Origin: Ustulina deusta | Taxonomy: Eukaryota; Ascomycota; Sordariomycetes; Xylariales; Xylariaceae | DNA length: 64,000 nucleotides | Assembly (NCBI GenBank): GCA_023159155.1 | Contig: JAJNNX010000057.1 | Location: 186,001 to 250,000 of the forward strand | Direction: 5' to 3' | Shown here: positions 47,645 through 58,174 of the stretch, one piece after another | How positions within the stretch are numbered: the first letter of the stretch is position 1 | Layout of the letters: every line of letters starts with the position of its first letter | Translations under genes and position numbers: made by a program | Notes under the pieces: model-generated | Seen by the model: the letters and a program-made list of their open reading frames with translations, nothing else | Databases searched by the model: none | What the model was told of the DNA's origin: nothing

Positions 47645-50018
47645 CTAAGCCTTCTCTTCGGCCTTCTCTTCACCGCTGGCACCCTCGCCTCCAGAGGCCT
47701 TGCTAGTCTTGACATACTCGTCATAGACGGCCATCGCTTCATCGACCTTGGCACGGAGTTGTCCATCGTCGTCCACCCTGGAAATGATTAGTACAAGACT
47801 GCACCCCATCGTAAATGTACACTTACAGTTGAACAAGCTCTGCGTTATCCATCTCTAGAAGCATGCCGGTGATTTTGCCGGCAAGGTCGGGTTGAATTGC
47901 GGCAATCTTCGGGAAAATGGCTTCGCCTACTATTTGCTTCTGGTGTTGCGGGTTGCCAGCGTGCGCTAGGAGTTGGGATTGGAGGATTGAACCCTGAGTC
48001 AACTCTTGAGGAGCAGAGGCGGCGGGAGCGTTGCCGACTTGCTGGCTGGATGCACCACGCCCACCTTGGGGAAACTGGCCACCCTGCTGGCCATTACGGT
48101 TGTTTCCTCCGCCACGACCAGCCGGACCACCTTGTCGTGAGTTGGGTGGATATCCGGGCATAGCACCGGGACCCTGTAAACCCATATTTCCAGGCATACT
48201 TTGCATCGGTCCACGAGAAGCCGGGACACCTCGGCCGCCCCCTAGAGCAGCCTGCTGTGCCTGAGCCATGGCCGCCATGAATTGTGGGTTGCCAGGCTGG
48301 GCATATGGAGCACCGGGGGGAAACTGTCCGGGCATATACATGTTCGGAGGTATTTGCTGCGGCATAGCTCCATTTCGGCCACCCTGAGGAGATCCATAGG
48401 CAGGGTTGAATTGACCAGGCCGTCCGCCTTGAACACCTGGCATGCCCATACCTCCAGGGAAGGGCATTCCACGGCCGCCTTGAGGGGGGAAGCCGGGTTG
48501 CTGGCCAGGGGGGTAGAAGACCGGGGGTTGCATGTAAGGCTGAGGCATGCCGGCTGCTGCTGCGGCCTGTTGCATTCGGAGCTGATTGCGAGCCTGGATA
48601 CTAGCCTCAAGCTGGCTTTTCCGAACGTCCTTGCGTTGAGCCAAAGCCACGTACAGAGGCTTGTTATTGAACATGCGCTGGTTCATCTCGGCCACAGCCT
48701 TCGTGGCGTCGTCAGGGTTGGAAAAGCATACGAAGCCAAAGCCCTTGCTCTTCCCAAGTTTCTTATCGGTCTTCTTCTCCTTCTTGTCACCCTCCTCTTT
48801 ACTCTCGTCACCTGACTCCTTCTGATTCTCCTTGTCCTTACCCTGCATATCCTCTTCACCTTCCGGCATCGTGTCGCGCATGACCTTAGCTGAAGTGATA
48901 GCGCCATACTCGGAGAACATCTGGCGCAACTTCTCGTCATCAACATCATCATCCAGGTTCTTGATGTATAGATTGACACCTTGGTACTTGTTTGCTTTCT
49001 CCTGGCGCGCTGCCTCGTATGACTTGCGTAACTCCTCCTCACGCTCATGCTTCTTCTGAGCACGGCCAACGTAAAGATCCTGACCTTGGAAGTCCTTGCC
49101 GTTGAGCTCCTCGACCGCCCTGGCAGCGCTCTCGTGTGTGGTGAAGTTGACAAAGCCAAACCCACGAGACTTGCCCTCGCTGTCGCGGGCAAGAGAAGAG
49201 GAGGTAACATCACCGTACTTCTCAAATAGTTCACGGAAATCATCGTCACTAGCATCAGTGCTGATGTTCTTGACGTAAACGTTTGTAAAGTTGGCCTTCA
49301 TTTCCTCAAATTTGCTTTGCCGGTCTTTCTTAGGGATGTGGTGACCAACATAGACCTTCTTCTCGTTAAGCAACATTCCGTTGACGTGCTTGATAGCCGC
49401 GGCAGCAGCCTCATCAGTCTCATAGTGAACAAAACCGTACCCCTTGGAGTTACTAGTCTCGTCCTGGGCAACCTTGCAGCTAAGAATGTTACCAAAAGCA
49501 GCAAACGTGTCGTGAAGAGCCTTATTGTCAATGGCGGCATCCAGATTCTTGATGAAGATGTTGCCCTGGCCGCTTTTGCGTAGATTGGGGTCGCGTTGGG
49601 ACCACATGATGCGGCAAGGACGGCCTTTAATCTGGGTGTAATTAAGCTCGTCAAGAGCACGCTCGCCATCGGCGGTGGTGTTGTAGTTGACGTAAGCATA
49701 TCCAAGCGAGCGGCGGGTAACGGCGTCACGGCAAACGCGGATCGAAGCCACAGAACCTATCTGGGAGAAGAGTTCGAATAGCATAGCCTCGGTGACTGTA
49801 GGGTCAAGCTCTCCGACGTAGAGAGAGGCGGAGGCAGCAGGGTGGGGGGTCTGAGCCGAGCTGGGTGTCGGGCCAGCGGTGTCAGGCTCGTCGGGGTTTA
49901 CGTTAGGAGCCACATTGGTGTCAATGGTGACGGGCCGCGCATCGCCACCGTTAATAGAGGCATTGCTAAGCTCGGCGGCGAGCTGATCAACAGCGCCAGT
50001 AGCAGTAGTAGCAGACAT
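47645..50018 (-). CDS. PAB1: poly(A)-binding protein
   Basis: Cytoplasmic poly(A)-binding protein that coats mRNA tails, promotes translation and recruits Pan2-Pan3 and eRF3. Two coding exons (minus), 50018-47827 and 47777-47645; 774 residues in frame. Four RRMs: SLYVGELDP (about 65), NIFIKNLD (about 150), NVYVKNIS (about 245) and NLYIKNLD (about 350). A Pro/Gly/Met/Gln-rich linker follows, then the MLLE domain ([18 protein letters not shown]) and an acidic Glu/Lys tail. RRM4 carries a 35-40 residue Lys/Glu/Asp-rich insert between RNP2 and RNP1, as in other filamentous fungi. Its 5' leader appears to contain at least one intron (50178-50043) and an A-rich stretch. Confidence 0.96.
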
Positions 50019-50042
50019 GTTGGTGACGATTAATCGACTCGG

Positions 50043-50178
50043 CTATTCAAGCGGGGGTCAGTGGCCAGTGGAAAAGACGGGCAGTTCGTAGTTGCACAAG
50101 GAAAAATGCATATGGAGGAAGCCACCTGCACTTGTTTGCATCATGTGAGACCAACAAGGGAAACAAGCAAGGGCTTAC
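50043..50178 (-). other. PAB1 5' leader intron
   Basis: Just upstream of the PAB1 ATG on the minus strand: donor GTAAGC at 50178, branch CACTGAC and acceptor GAATAG at 50043. A second possible donor (GTGAGT) lies near 50330. These are inferred from splice signals alone. Confidence 0.5.
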
Positions 50179-50553
50179 CAAAGCAGTTCGACAAGTCGCA
50201 AGAGAAGGGGCCTCGAGATCGACAGGGTGATCAAGAGACAACGGGAAGTCGGGTAGACAAAGACTGCTATGTTGATGGCTACCACAAAAAGAAGAAGATT
50301 TTAAGAAGCGAGTAGATGCAACAACTCACTTCGAGCCGGTATAGGTTCCGAGCAGGTACGAGCCGTAGACCTAGTCAGAGGATCGTGTGTCAAGGACAGA
50401 TGTGCGTCGAGACAATACTCGACGGGATTGTGTCCAGGAGTTGATCGAGCAGAGGGATGGAGATGTGGGTAAGAGAGAGAGAGAGAGAGAGGGAGGGTTG
50501 TGTGGGTGATGTAGGTAGGGAGGTGGTGTAGATATGGTGGGTCGAGAGGGTGT

Positions 50554-50605
50554 TGGTTTTTGTGATTTTCCGAATTTTTTTGGTGTTTTTGGTTGTTGTA
50601 TTTTA
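50554..50605 (-). promoter_or_regulatory. A-rich leader stretch of PAB1
   Basis: On the minus strand this reads as A-rich tracts (AAAATACAACAACC, AAAAACACCAAAAAAA) about 540-590 bases upstream of the ATG. PABP is known in yeast and animals to bind A-rich 5' UTR sequence of its own mRNA and repress it. Whether this lies within the transcript is not known. Confidence 0.35.
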
Positions 50606-52393
50606 GGCGAGACCAGGAATGAGGCACGAACTGGGAAGATCGTGCTCTAAAACTGAAATCTCTTTTGAGGGGTTTACGGGCGACGAAATGGCGGATAAAG
50701 TTGTCGTTGAAGAAGAGAAAGGAGAAGAAAGGAAGAGGAGGGTCTTTTCACCCCAACAGAAATTTTGTGTTTTCACCTTTCCTTAGTCGCGTACATACAT
50801 ACTAGTAGCACAGCATATTGGTAGGCAAGTACCTAGCGAGCAGCACCTCTCAGGAGCGCAGTAGGCGCAGTGGCGGGCCCGGTGCCAGTGGCAGTAGCAG
50901 CCGGCAACACCCTGAGTTTGCGGAAGTGGGTTGCATCACACAAAAAAATTTCAATGTGTAAGTACCTAGGTAGTGAGAAGGTGGGACAACATTACTCCAT
51001 GTACTGGTCAGTACCTACCTACCTACCTACATATGTATAGGTATATGTAGAGGTTTATACTACCTACCTACCTAGGTACCTAAGGTAGGTTACCTACACT
51101 AGGGACTTGACAGCTCGCCAGGTACTTAGAAATACACACGCCCCCTCCTCTTCCCTAAGTGAATTGAAGTTTCTCGATAGTACCTATGCCCCTCCTCAAG
51201 CTGTGCAAGCAATCGTGCAGGCATTTTAATTCCCAGGTCTGGAGTTCAATCCGAACTGTCGGTGAACCTTGTTCTACGCTGATATGTAAGCAGGCACTTC
51301 AAACTAAACCCTGACTACCTATCTACCTACCTAGTAAGTAATACTGCATCTCTTTTCAACTTTGAATGTTCTACCTATATATAGGTAAGTATTTGCAGGA
51401 TACTATCTGTGACATGATTTGGTACAGAGCTGTTATCACATCTACCTATCAAATAAGAAACCTTGATATTTATTTTCTAAAAGTGATGTAGTAAATAAAG
51501 TGGCTACATCATACAAGTCCAAACTCTATTCAGGTACCTACCATGTTTGTTTATTAGGTCAGTCAGTACTCCATTTTCTTATCTGCGTAGCTCTAAGTTG
51601 CCTCTACTCAAATAAAGGAATCCTAATTTACTCATGTTGGGCAAAGTCACTCACTAGGTAGTATAGTAGGCATGAAGAGATAAGAATTACTAAATGCCTA
51701 GCCTAAGAGCGAGAGCGTGTTGTTGGGTAGGTCTCTTACACGCTTTTGACACCATCACTTACATAGTACCTAACGTACTGGACCAGCCAAGGTCTCCTGG
51801 CTATCAACCATCACAACAACAACATAGGTACTGTGGTGCACCAGACCCGGCTTGTATTTCCCAAATTCTCCGTCACACATGTTTGACGGCGCTTCGGGAT
51901 AGTGCCTTCAGGGGTTATGTTGGTGGTATATAGTTGTACACGGGGGGCTTCGACTTGACAGCTTTCTTCTCCTTCCCTACCTGGTCAGTGTCCAAATGAT
52001 ACCTAAGGTCTGGCAGCGGTCAAGTCTGAAGTTTGACACAGGTACGGGTACCTAACATGTAGCTATACCTAGGTATTGTCTCGGAAGTTACAGAAGACAT
52101 ACCTAATGTTCCCATGTTCCTCTCGGAACTGGGTTTCCTACCTACTGTAGTGGGAGATTGAGGGGGGCCGGAAGGCTTCTAACCCTTCTGGAAGGGCCAG
52201 AAGCCTTCCGAAATTCACAAGCCTTCCGAAATAAACAAGCCTTCCGGCTTGGGAAGTAGCTCTAGGGCAAATTTTAGTATGGAAATACTTCCATAATAGT
52301 TTAGGGCTTCACAACTAAAATCTTAAGGCTTCGTACGCTATAGCTAGCAGACCAACCAACCCATACAGACCTACCCATACAACAGACTGCTAT

Positions 52394-52480
52394 ACAGACC
52401 TAGCCGTACTGACCTAGCCATACTGACTGACCTAGCCATACTGACTGACCTAGCCATACTGACTGACCTGGCCATACAGA
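52394..52480. repeat. 18-nt minisatellite
   Basis: Three to four copies of an 18-nt unit CTGACTGACCTAGCCATA, with a shortened copy at the left edge. On the minus strand it reads as an open MARSVS hexapeptide repeat, which is probably incidental. Confidence 0.8.
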
Positions 52481-52835
52481 CTTGGCCAGCAAATTCTAAC
52501 TTAGAAAAATCCAGCCCATCCCAGTCAACCCACCTTTCTCCACCATTTTTACACATACACACACACCCACCCTTGACTGGCAGCCATGCCACTACCCCTA
52601 CTAGCCTTACTACGGACCTAGCCAATTGTATGGACCTATCCAGTCGATCGGGCTACTTCGTATACCCTACGGCGCATATACAACAAAGGTTAGCCTGCTT
52701 GGCTATTGGTTGGTTGGTTGGTTGGTTGGCTAACTGCAGCCCAGGCAAGTTACTTACGCCTATACAACTTTTTTACAGCTGCTAACAAGTAATATTTGTA
52801 TGACTACGACCTGTACGTAACGATCGATTGAACCG

Positions 52836-52943
52836 AGGGCTATAGTAAGGGCTATGGTGAGGGCTATAGTAAGGGCTATTATGAGGGCTATTGTAAGGGC
52901 TATTGTGAGGGCAATTATAAGGGCAATTGGGAAGGCAACTAGA
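52836..52943. repeat. 12-nt tandem array, nine units
   Basis: Nine consecutive 12-nt units of the form AGGGCTATWRTR, drifting to AGGGCAATTGGG and AAGGCAACTAGA at the right end. Read in the forward frame it gives an R-A-I-V repeat without stops inside the array. Confidence 0.85.
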
Positions 52944-53043
52944 AATAGGTAGGTTAGGTAGTATTTAGGCTTCTAATAGTAAGTAATTAAGCAATATAAT
53001 TTAGCAATATTTAGTGCTTAATAGTAGTAAAATATAGGGCAGT

Positions 53044-53132
53044 TATAGGGGGCTCACAAGCCTTCCGGATTTCACAAGGCTTCCTCAGGTAGGAAGCCTA
53101 ATATTTTTTAGAAGGCTTGTGAACCCCCTATA
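53044..53132. mobile_element. MITE-like hairpin element
   Basis: An 89-base inverted repeat. Its left end TATAGGGGGCTCACAAGCCT pairs with its right end (AGGCTTGTGAACCCCCTATA) with one mismatch over about 21 bases, and an inner AGGCTTCC/GGAAGCCT pair sits between. It is TA-flanked, as expected for Tc1/mariner-type termini. Related CACAAGCCTTCCG words recur at 52199-52260. Confidence 0.5.
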
Positions 53133-54412
53133 ATTCACGCTACAGTACTCTGTTCTTCGCTATACCTGCATCAACAAGCTTTTTAAAGATCCTTTTAGAA
53201 TCAATATAAACTCTTATTCTAGTAGTTATTCTTTTTTGTATTTTATCTATAGTTTTAGTTAAACTGTTATTTTTTATATTAGCTCTATTAATTCAAGCAC
53301 TTTTAAATATAGTTAATTTTAGTTTTCTAGGTAAACCGCACAGTACTTAGATTGTTGTAATATAGGTACTTATATAGTAATATGATGTATGAATTTAGGA
53401 AACCTAGGTTGGGATCCAATAGTCAAACCACACATCACCTCGGTATCCTGCAATCTACCTATATACCTCTACTACAAGATAAATATGTATTATGCCGACT
53501 GCTACCAGTAGTAGGTAGTACTTACGGTAGATGGTATCCTTATTAGATTAGTCATCTTTTATCTTATCTACCCAAGACATGGAGGGTCTCGCATGGATTC
53601 ACAGCAACGCAACCCCCCTGGCATTTAAGTACTTACGGTAGAGAGGTTGCCACTCATAATACAGTGGACCTCAGAGGAGCTTAGTCCACCTGCCTACAAA
53701 GGCCATCAAAACCCCCTACAATGGCCAGCTCCCCAGATATGAAGTAGTAGGGGACTTTTATGGCCTTTGTAGGTGGGCCACAGACGGCTACAACGCAGTG
53801 ATGTGACGCAGGACAGGTACTAAGTACCTAGGTACACACTGCAGAGACCGCCCAGTTGGAATGTTACCGAAGCTTCAGCTTGTGTAAGCCTGTAAATGAG
53901 GTTGTACTGCAACCTTGATCATCAATACATGCCACCCAATACACCTGTGCTGCGCAAAACCAATAGTGCGCAAACCCTCACTTCGGACCAGGTTGATAAA
54001 CATCTCGACACCTCGACACCAACGTTTTCCGAGTCTCACGAGTTCTACTCCCCACCTGCCTCTACCGACCGACTTGCTACCCACCCCCATCCCCATCCTA
54101 TCCAGAGCCCTATCCCTAGGTATCCTCTTGGTCTAGGGCACCTACACTGTAGCCCGAACTCGGGCCATTACGTCAAAGACCACGGTCCATGCAACGCCGA
54201 TCCAGTACAGGCACACATCCAAGCTGCCTTGCCATCTCGTGACAGAACCCGTGAGGACAGCATGCTAACTTTGGCTGCAACGTCGTGCAGAGGCCCTATG
54301 CACATTCTCGAGACCAGTCGAATAGCTTGAACCCGAAAAGCCCTTCCATTTTCTCGACAAGCGCGTTTCGCTTTCCTAGAGCACCCAAGCCCCCGCCGAC
54401 CCGCGGCTCATC

Positions 54413-57400
54413 ATGTTTCCCACATTCACGGGCTCGTCCCGCCGACCCCGAAACGTCGACCTCAGCGGACAGCGCAACACAAATCCTTGGGCTAGCTCGA
54501 GCCGGACGCCCGCACAGTCTGGTGCTTCCAAAACTGTCGCCCAGGCCCAGGCCGAGCGCGAGAGGAGACACCGTGAGCGAGAGGAACTTGCCGCCTCCAA
54601 GCGTCTCCAAAAGGTGTGGCGGGGCCATCGAGATCGCCGACAGCTCCGGGATCTGCGGCGACGAGAGTACGATGTCTTATACAGCCATCCTGTCCTCCCC
54701 CAGAACGCCCGACAACGAATAAAACAAGCACTTCCCCTCCTGCTTGCCATTCTCGTGCCAACTAGTGCCGATGACCAGCGGCGTCTAGACTTATTTGTCT
54801 CCAATCTCCTGGCCCTCTCTCCAAGTCCCTCTTTGCCACTCGACTTCAACATATTCGGTGCTATTGCATGGGATCGGCTGGCTCGCCTTCTCGTAAAGGC
54901 CCTAGAGCAGTATGACTCCTTGTATACGGCTACCTACCCAGCCTATTTTACTGACAGGCAACCGATAGACGCGATGAGAGCTCATCCCAGACTCTCCTCA
55001 TTACTCTAACCGATATCGTTAAGCAACGGCCTGCCTCCATTAGACCTGTACTGAAACTCTACTATGTTGCTCTCGCACGACTTGCCGATGGCAGGTCGTT
55101 TATCGACTCGCCCAAAGAACAAGACCAGGTCTTGTCCGAGGCTGTGGTCGCCCCGTTAGCACCAAATCCAGACACCGGTAAGTTGATACTTATGTGGGCG
55201 ACTCTGAGAAATTCGAGTCACCGTAATAAAAGCTAGTGTATCTCACGAGGATTCGCAATGTCCCCCCCCCCCCCCCCCCCCCCTTTTTTTTTTTGAGACG
55301 CTGTCTAAGCTAACTCGTCGCAAGGGACCTCTGATTTAGGTGCATATCAGACAGTTGCCTATACTTTTTTAACTTCTTCAAAGTTGAGTCTTTTACAGCG
55401 CAGCCCCGAAGGCATTGCACGACTCCTAGATCTTGGAGCCCTATCGCAAAGCATCGTCCATGCTTTCTCCGCTCCCAAGTTTCTTAGCGATGTGACGAGT
55501 GATGAGTTATTATGGCTTCTGGCCCATTTCGTTGCATTGAACAGGACGGTACCTGCATCTCGAGGTTCCAGATACCTCGAGGCTTTATATCTGCAGATGT
55601 CGTTTCTTGCTGTCGACATAAGATCACGGTCAAATCCTCCGCAAGAGAAAGATGACGAATATGCATCAGACCCAGAAGAAGATATTGAGATTCCGGATTT
55701 TGCGCCGTTGCCCGAGTACGTGGTTGATCAACTTGAATTCTTGGTGAACGAGGACGGCATTGCCGACCTCCTAAACCGATTCGCCTCGTAGGTACTGAGC
55801 ACCCACTCTTCTCTTTTATAGGCTAACGAAACGAAGCACTGCTTCAACGACCAACCATATATCTGAAGACACTAGCCTGCTTGCTGGATATACTCTTGTC
55901 CTACTGCGGTGTTTCCCTACCCACGGCGATGACATCAAGATGCGTCTCTTCCAGGGCGATATTCAGACTATCGATAGCGAGAATAATTCCACTTTGCCGT
56001 CTGTTAAATTCTTCTGGGAAGCAGCATCCAAGACTACTATTTTCACGACTATCGTGCAACAAGCGAAAGCTAAAGAAAAATCTACTTCTGTTCTAGCGCT
56101 ACTACAGCAAGACCCTGTACTTGACCTAGAGTGGAGAACCTTACTCCTCTTTCTAGAGTTGTACAATTTTTTGCTCCGGGTCACTGACGATGAGGACTTC
56201 CTACCCCGTGAGACAGATATAGTGACACAACAGAGTCAGGCGACACAGAGAATTCGCGCCAGCAGCCTAAGCCGAGATGAACTAAAACTTCTTGTCAGCT
56301 TTCTCAAACACTTGGCTTTTCCGTTGTATTACAATCTACCTGACATTGTGCGGTCTAAACCAACCTCCGACCGTCAAGATGCCGGAAGGGGTGCTACCCC
56401 CGCGAGGTCTAACTTGAGTGATACGAAGGATACTTCAGCACCGTTTGCTGGCATTATTGGCATGGAATTTCTTAGCCTCAGAGATGTAGCATCGTCCGCC
56501 ATGCGCGCATTGTATGAGAGGGATTCGCGGCGACCATTCCTTCCAACGGACTTTTGGCTCATGACTGCAAAGTTTGACATGGGCGTATTTATCTCGGCCG
56601 TCGTACTGGAAGAATTACGAAATGACGAGTTGTCCGAAGACGGCGAGGAAAACGACGGCGGGGACAATCCTTCGACATCCTCTCATAGTTTTTCTGGGGA
56701 CTGGCTTTCCAGATCAACAGATCGCCGGCGGCTACAAACAACGCACTCGGAGCAGTTTCGAAGTGCAATCGGACCAAAACTCGAGGTTCTCCGGAACATG
56801 CCATTTGCAATTCCATTTGAAGTCAGGGTTCAAATATTCCGGCAATTCGTTCACTTAGATAAATCTAAGCGACGGGGTGGCCATGTCGATCCCGACCGAT
56901 GGCGACTCGCAATATTATCGGGCGAAGATGGTCCCAACGGCCCAGCTACTCTTAGAAGGCAATACTTGGGTCGCCATACTGCTACAGTTGGCCGCGGGAG
57001 AGTGTTTGACGATGCGTTTGATCAATTTTACTCGTTAGGCGAGGGGCTCAAGGAACCGATTCAAATCACTTTTGTGGACCAATTCAATCAGCCAGAAGCT
57101 GGTATCGATGGTGGAGGTGTGACGAAGGAATTCCTAATAAGCGTCACGAATGATGCTTTCGGCCCGGAACGTAACGATAATAGAACCTACTTCGTCTCGA
57201 ACAACCAGAACCTGCTTTATCCCAACCCCTCAATCTTCGATGACATGGCAGCAAGGCTGCGTAGTCACGGCATCGCAGAAGGGAGTGACGGCTGGAGAAA
57301 CGCCGTGGGTGATTTAGTGAAACGGTATGAATTTCTAGGCCGTATAGTTGGGAAATGTATGTATGAAGGAATCCTCATCGACATTTCGTTCGCCAGCTTT

Positions 57401-58174
57401 TTCCTCCTCAAATGGGCTTCTTCCGGGCAGAGTACTTCGACAGATTACCGGGCGAATCTTAACGATCTACGAGACCTTGACCCCGAGCTTTACCAAGGAT
57501 TAATGAGCCTGAAAAACTACCCTGGCGACGTGGCGGATCTCTCATTAGACTTCACCATTGCTGACTCGGTGTGGGATTCATCCGGTGATCGACGTACTAT
57601 TATTCGACCGTTGAGAAAAGACGGTGCCAGCATACCAGTCACCAACAAGGACCGCCCACTTTACATCTCATACGTCGCAAACCATAGACTCGTTGCACAA
57701 CAATACAGACAGACGAAGGCTTTCCTTCGTGGGCTGGGCACAATCATCAACCCTTCCTGGCTCTCCATGTTCAACCAGTCTGAACTCCAGCGCCTCATTG
57801 GCGGCGATAGTTCCGAGATAGACGTCGAGGACCTCAGGCGGAACACATCCTACTCCGGCCTCTACGCCATAGGCGATGACGGCCAAGAACACCCCACAAT
57901 CTGCTTCTTCTGGGACGTCATGCGAAAACTGAAGGACTCGGAACGTAGAGATGTACTGAAATACGTCACATCCACACCGAGAGCACCCCTCCTGGGTTTT
58001 TCGCAACTGAAGCCTCCATTCAGCATCCGAGATGGCGGCACTGACGAGAAAAGACTCCCAAGCACAAGCACTTGCGTTAACTTGCTCAAACTCCCGGTTT
58101 ATAAATCGGCCGCAACGTTAAGGGCCAAGCTGTTGTATGCAGTGCAATCCGGCGCAGGCTTCGATCTCAGCTAG
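54413..58174 (+). CDS. HUL5: HECT E3 ubiquitin ligase, Hul5-type
   Basis: HECT ubiquitin ligase related to yeast Hul5 and animal UBE3B/UBE3C, which act with the proteasome and in misfolded-protein turnover. Exons: 54413-54921, 54969-55177, 55340-55787 and 55822-58174, giving 1172 residues; the last acceptor might instead be at 55875, giving 1154. N-terminus MFPTFTGSSRRPRNVDLSG, then an IQ-like motif near residue 65 (LQKVWRGHRDRRQLRDLRR). The HECT domain covers about the last 380 residues (GIDGGGVTKEFL, YEFLGRIVGKCMYEGI). The catalytic Cys lies in LPSTSTCVNLLKLP near residue 1140, and the tail ends AGFDLS. The intron at 55178-55339 holds a long C/T homopolymer tract. Confidence 0.92.
55262..55294 (+). 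repeat. C22-T11 tract in a HUL5 intron
   Basis: 22 consecutive C followed by 11 T within the 162-nt second intron of HUL5, about 15 bases upstream of the CTAAC branch site (near 55309). The opposite strand is a 22-G run able to form a quadruplex. Confidence 0.9.

Larger units (their letters stand above)
50019..54412. other. repeat-rich 4.4-kb intergenic region
   Basis: After the PAB1 leader no gene is supported. The region has a (GA)n run at 50476-50491, dense TACCTAGGTA words at 50940-51130 and 51310-51420, CCTTCCGG inverted repeats at 52160-52260, tandem arrays at 52394-52480 and 52836-52943, a GGTT run near 52705-52728, a hairpin element at 53044-53132, and a strongly AT-rich island at 53150-53400. 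From about 53890 it becomes ordinary sequence and the HUL5 promoter. Confidence 0.6.

Noticed and set aside
48282..48815. 177-codon plus ORF antisense to PAB1
   Set aside because: Antisense shadow of the Gly/Pro/Gln-rich linker and RRM4.
51694..51933. 79-codon plus ORF in the repeat-rich region
   Set aside because: No domain, within TACCTA-rich DNA, no leader-like upstream.
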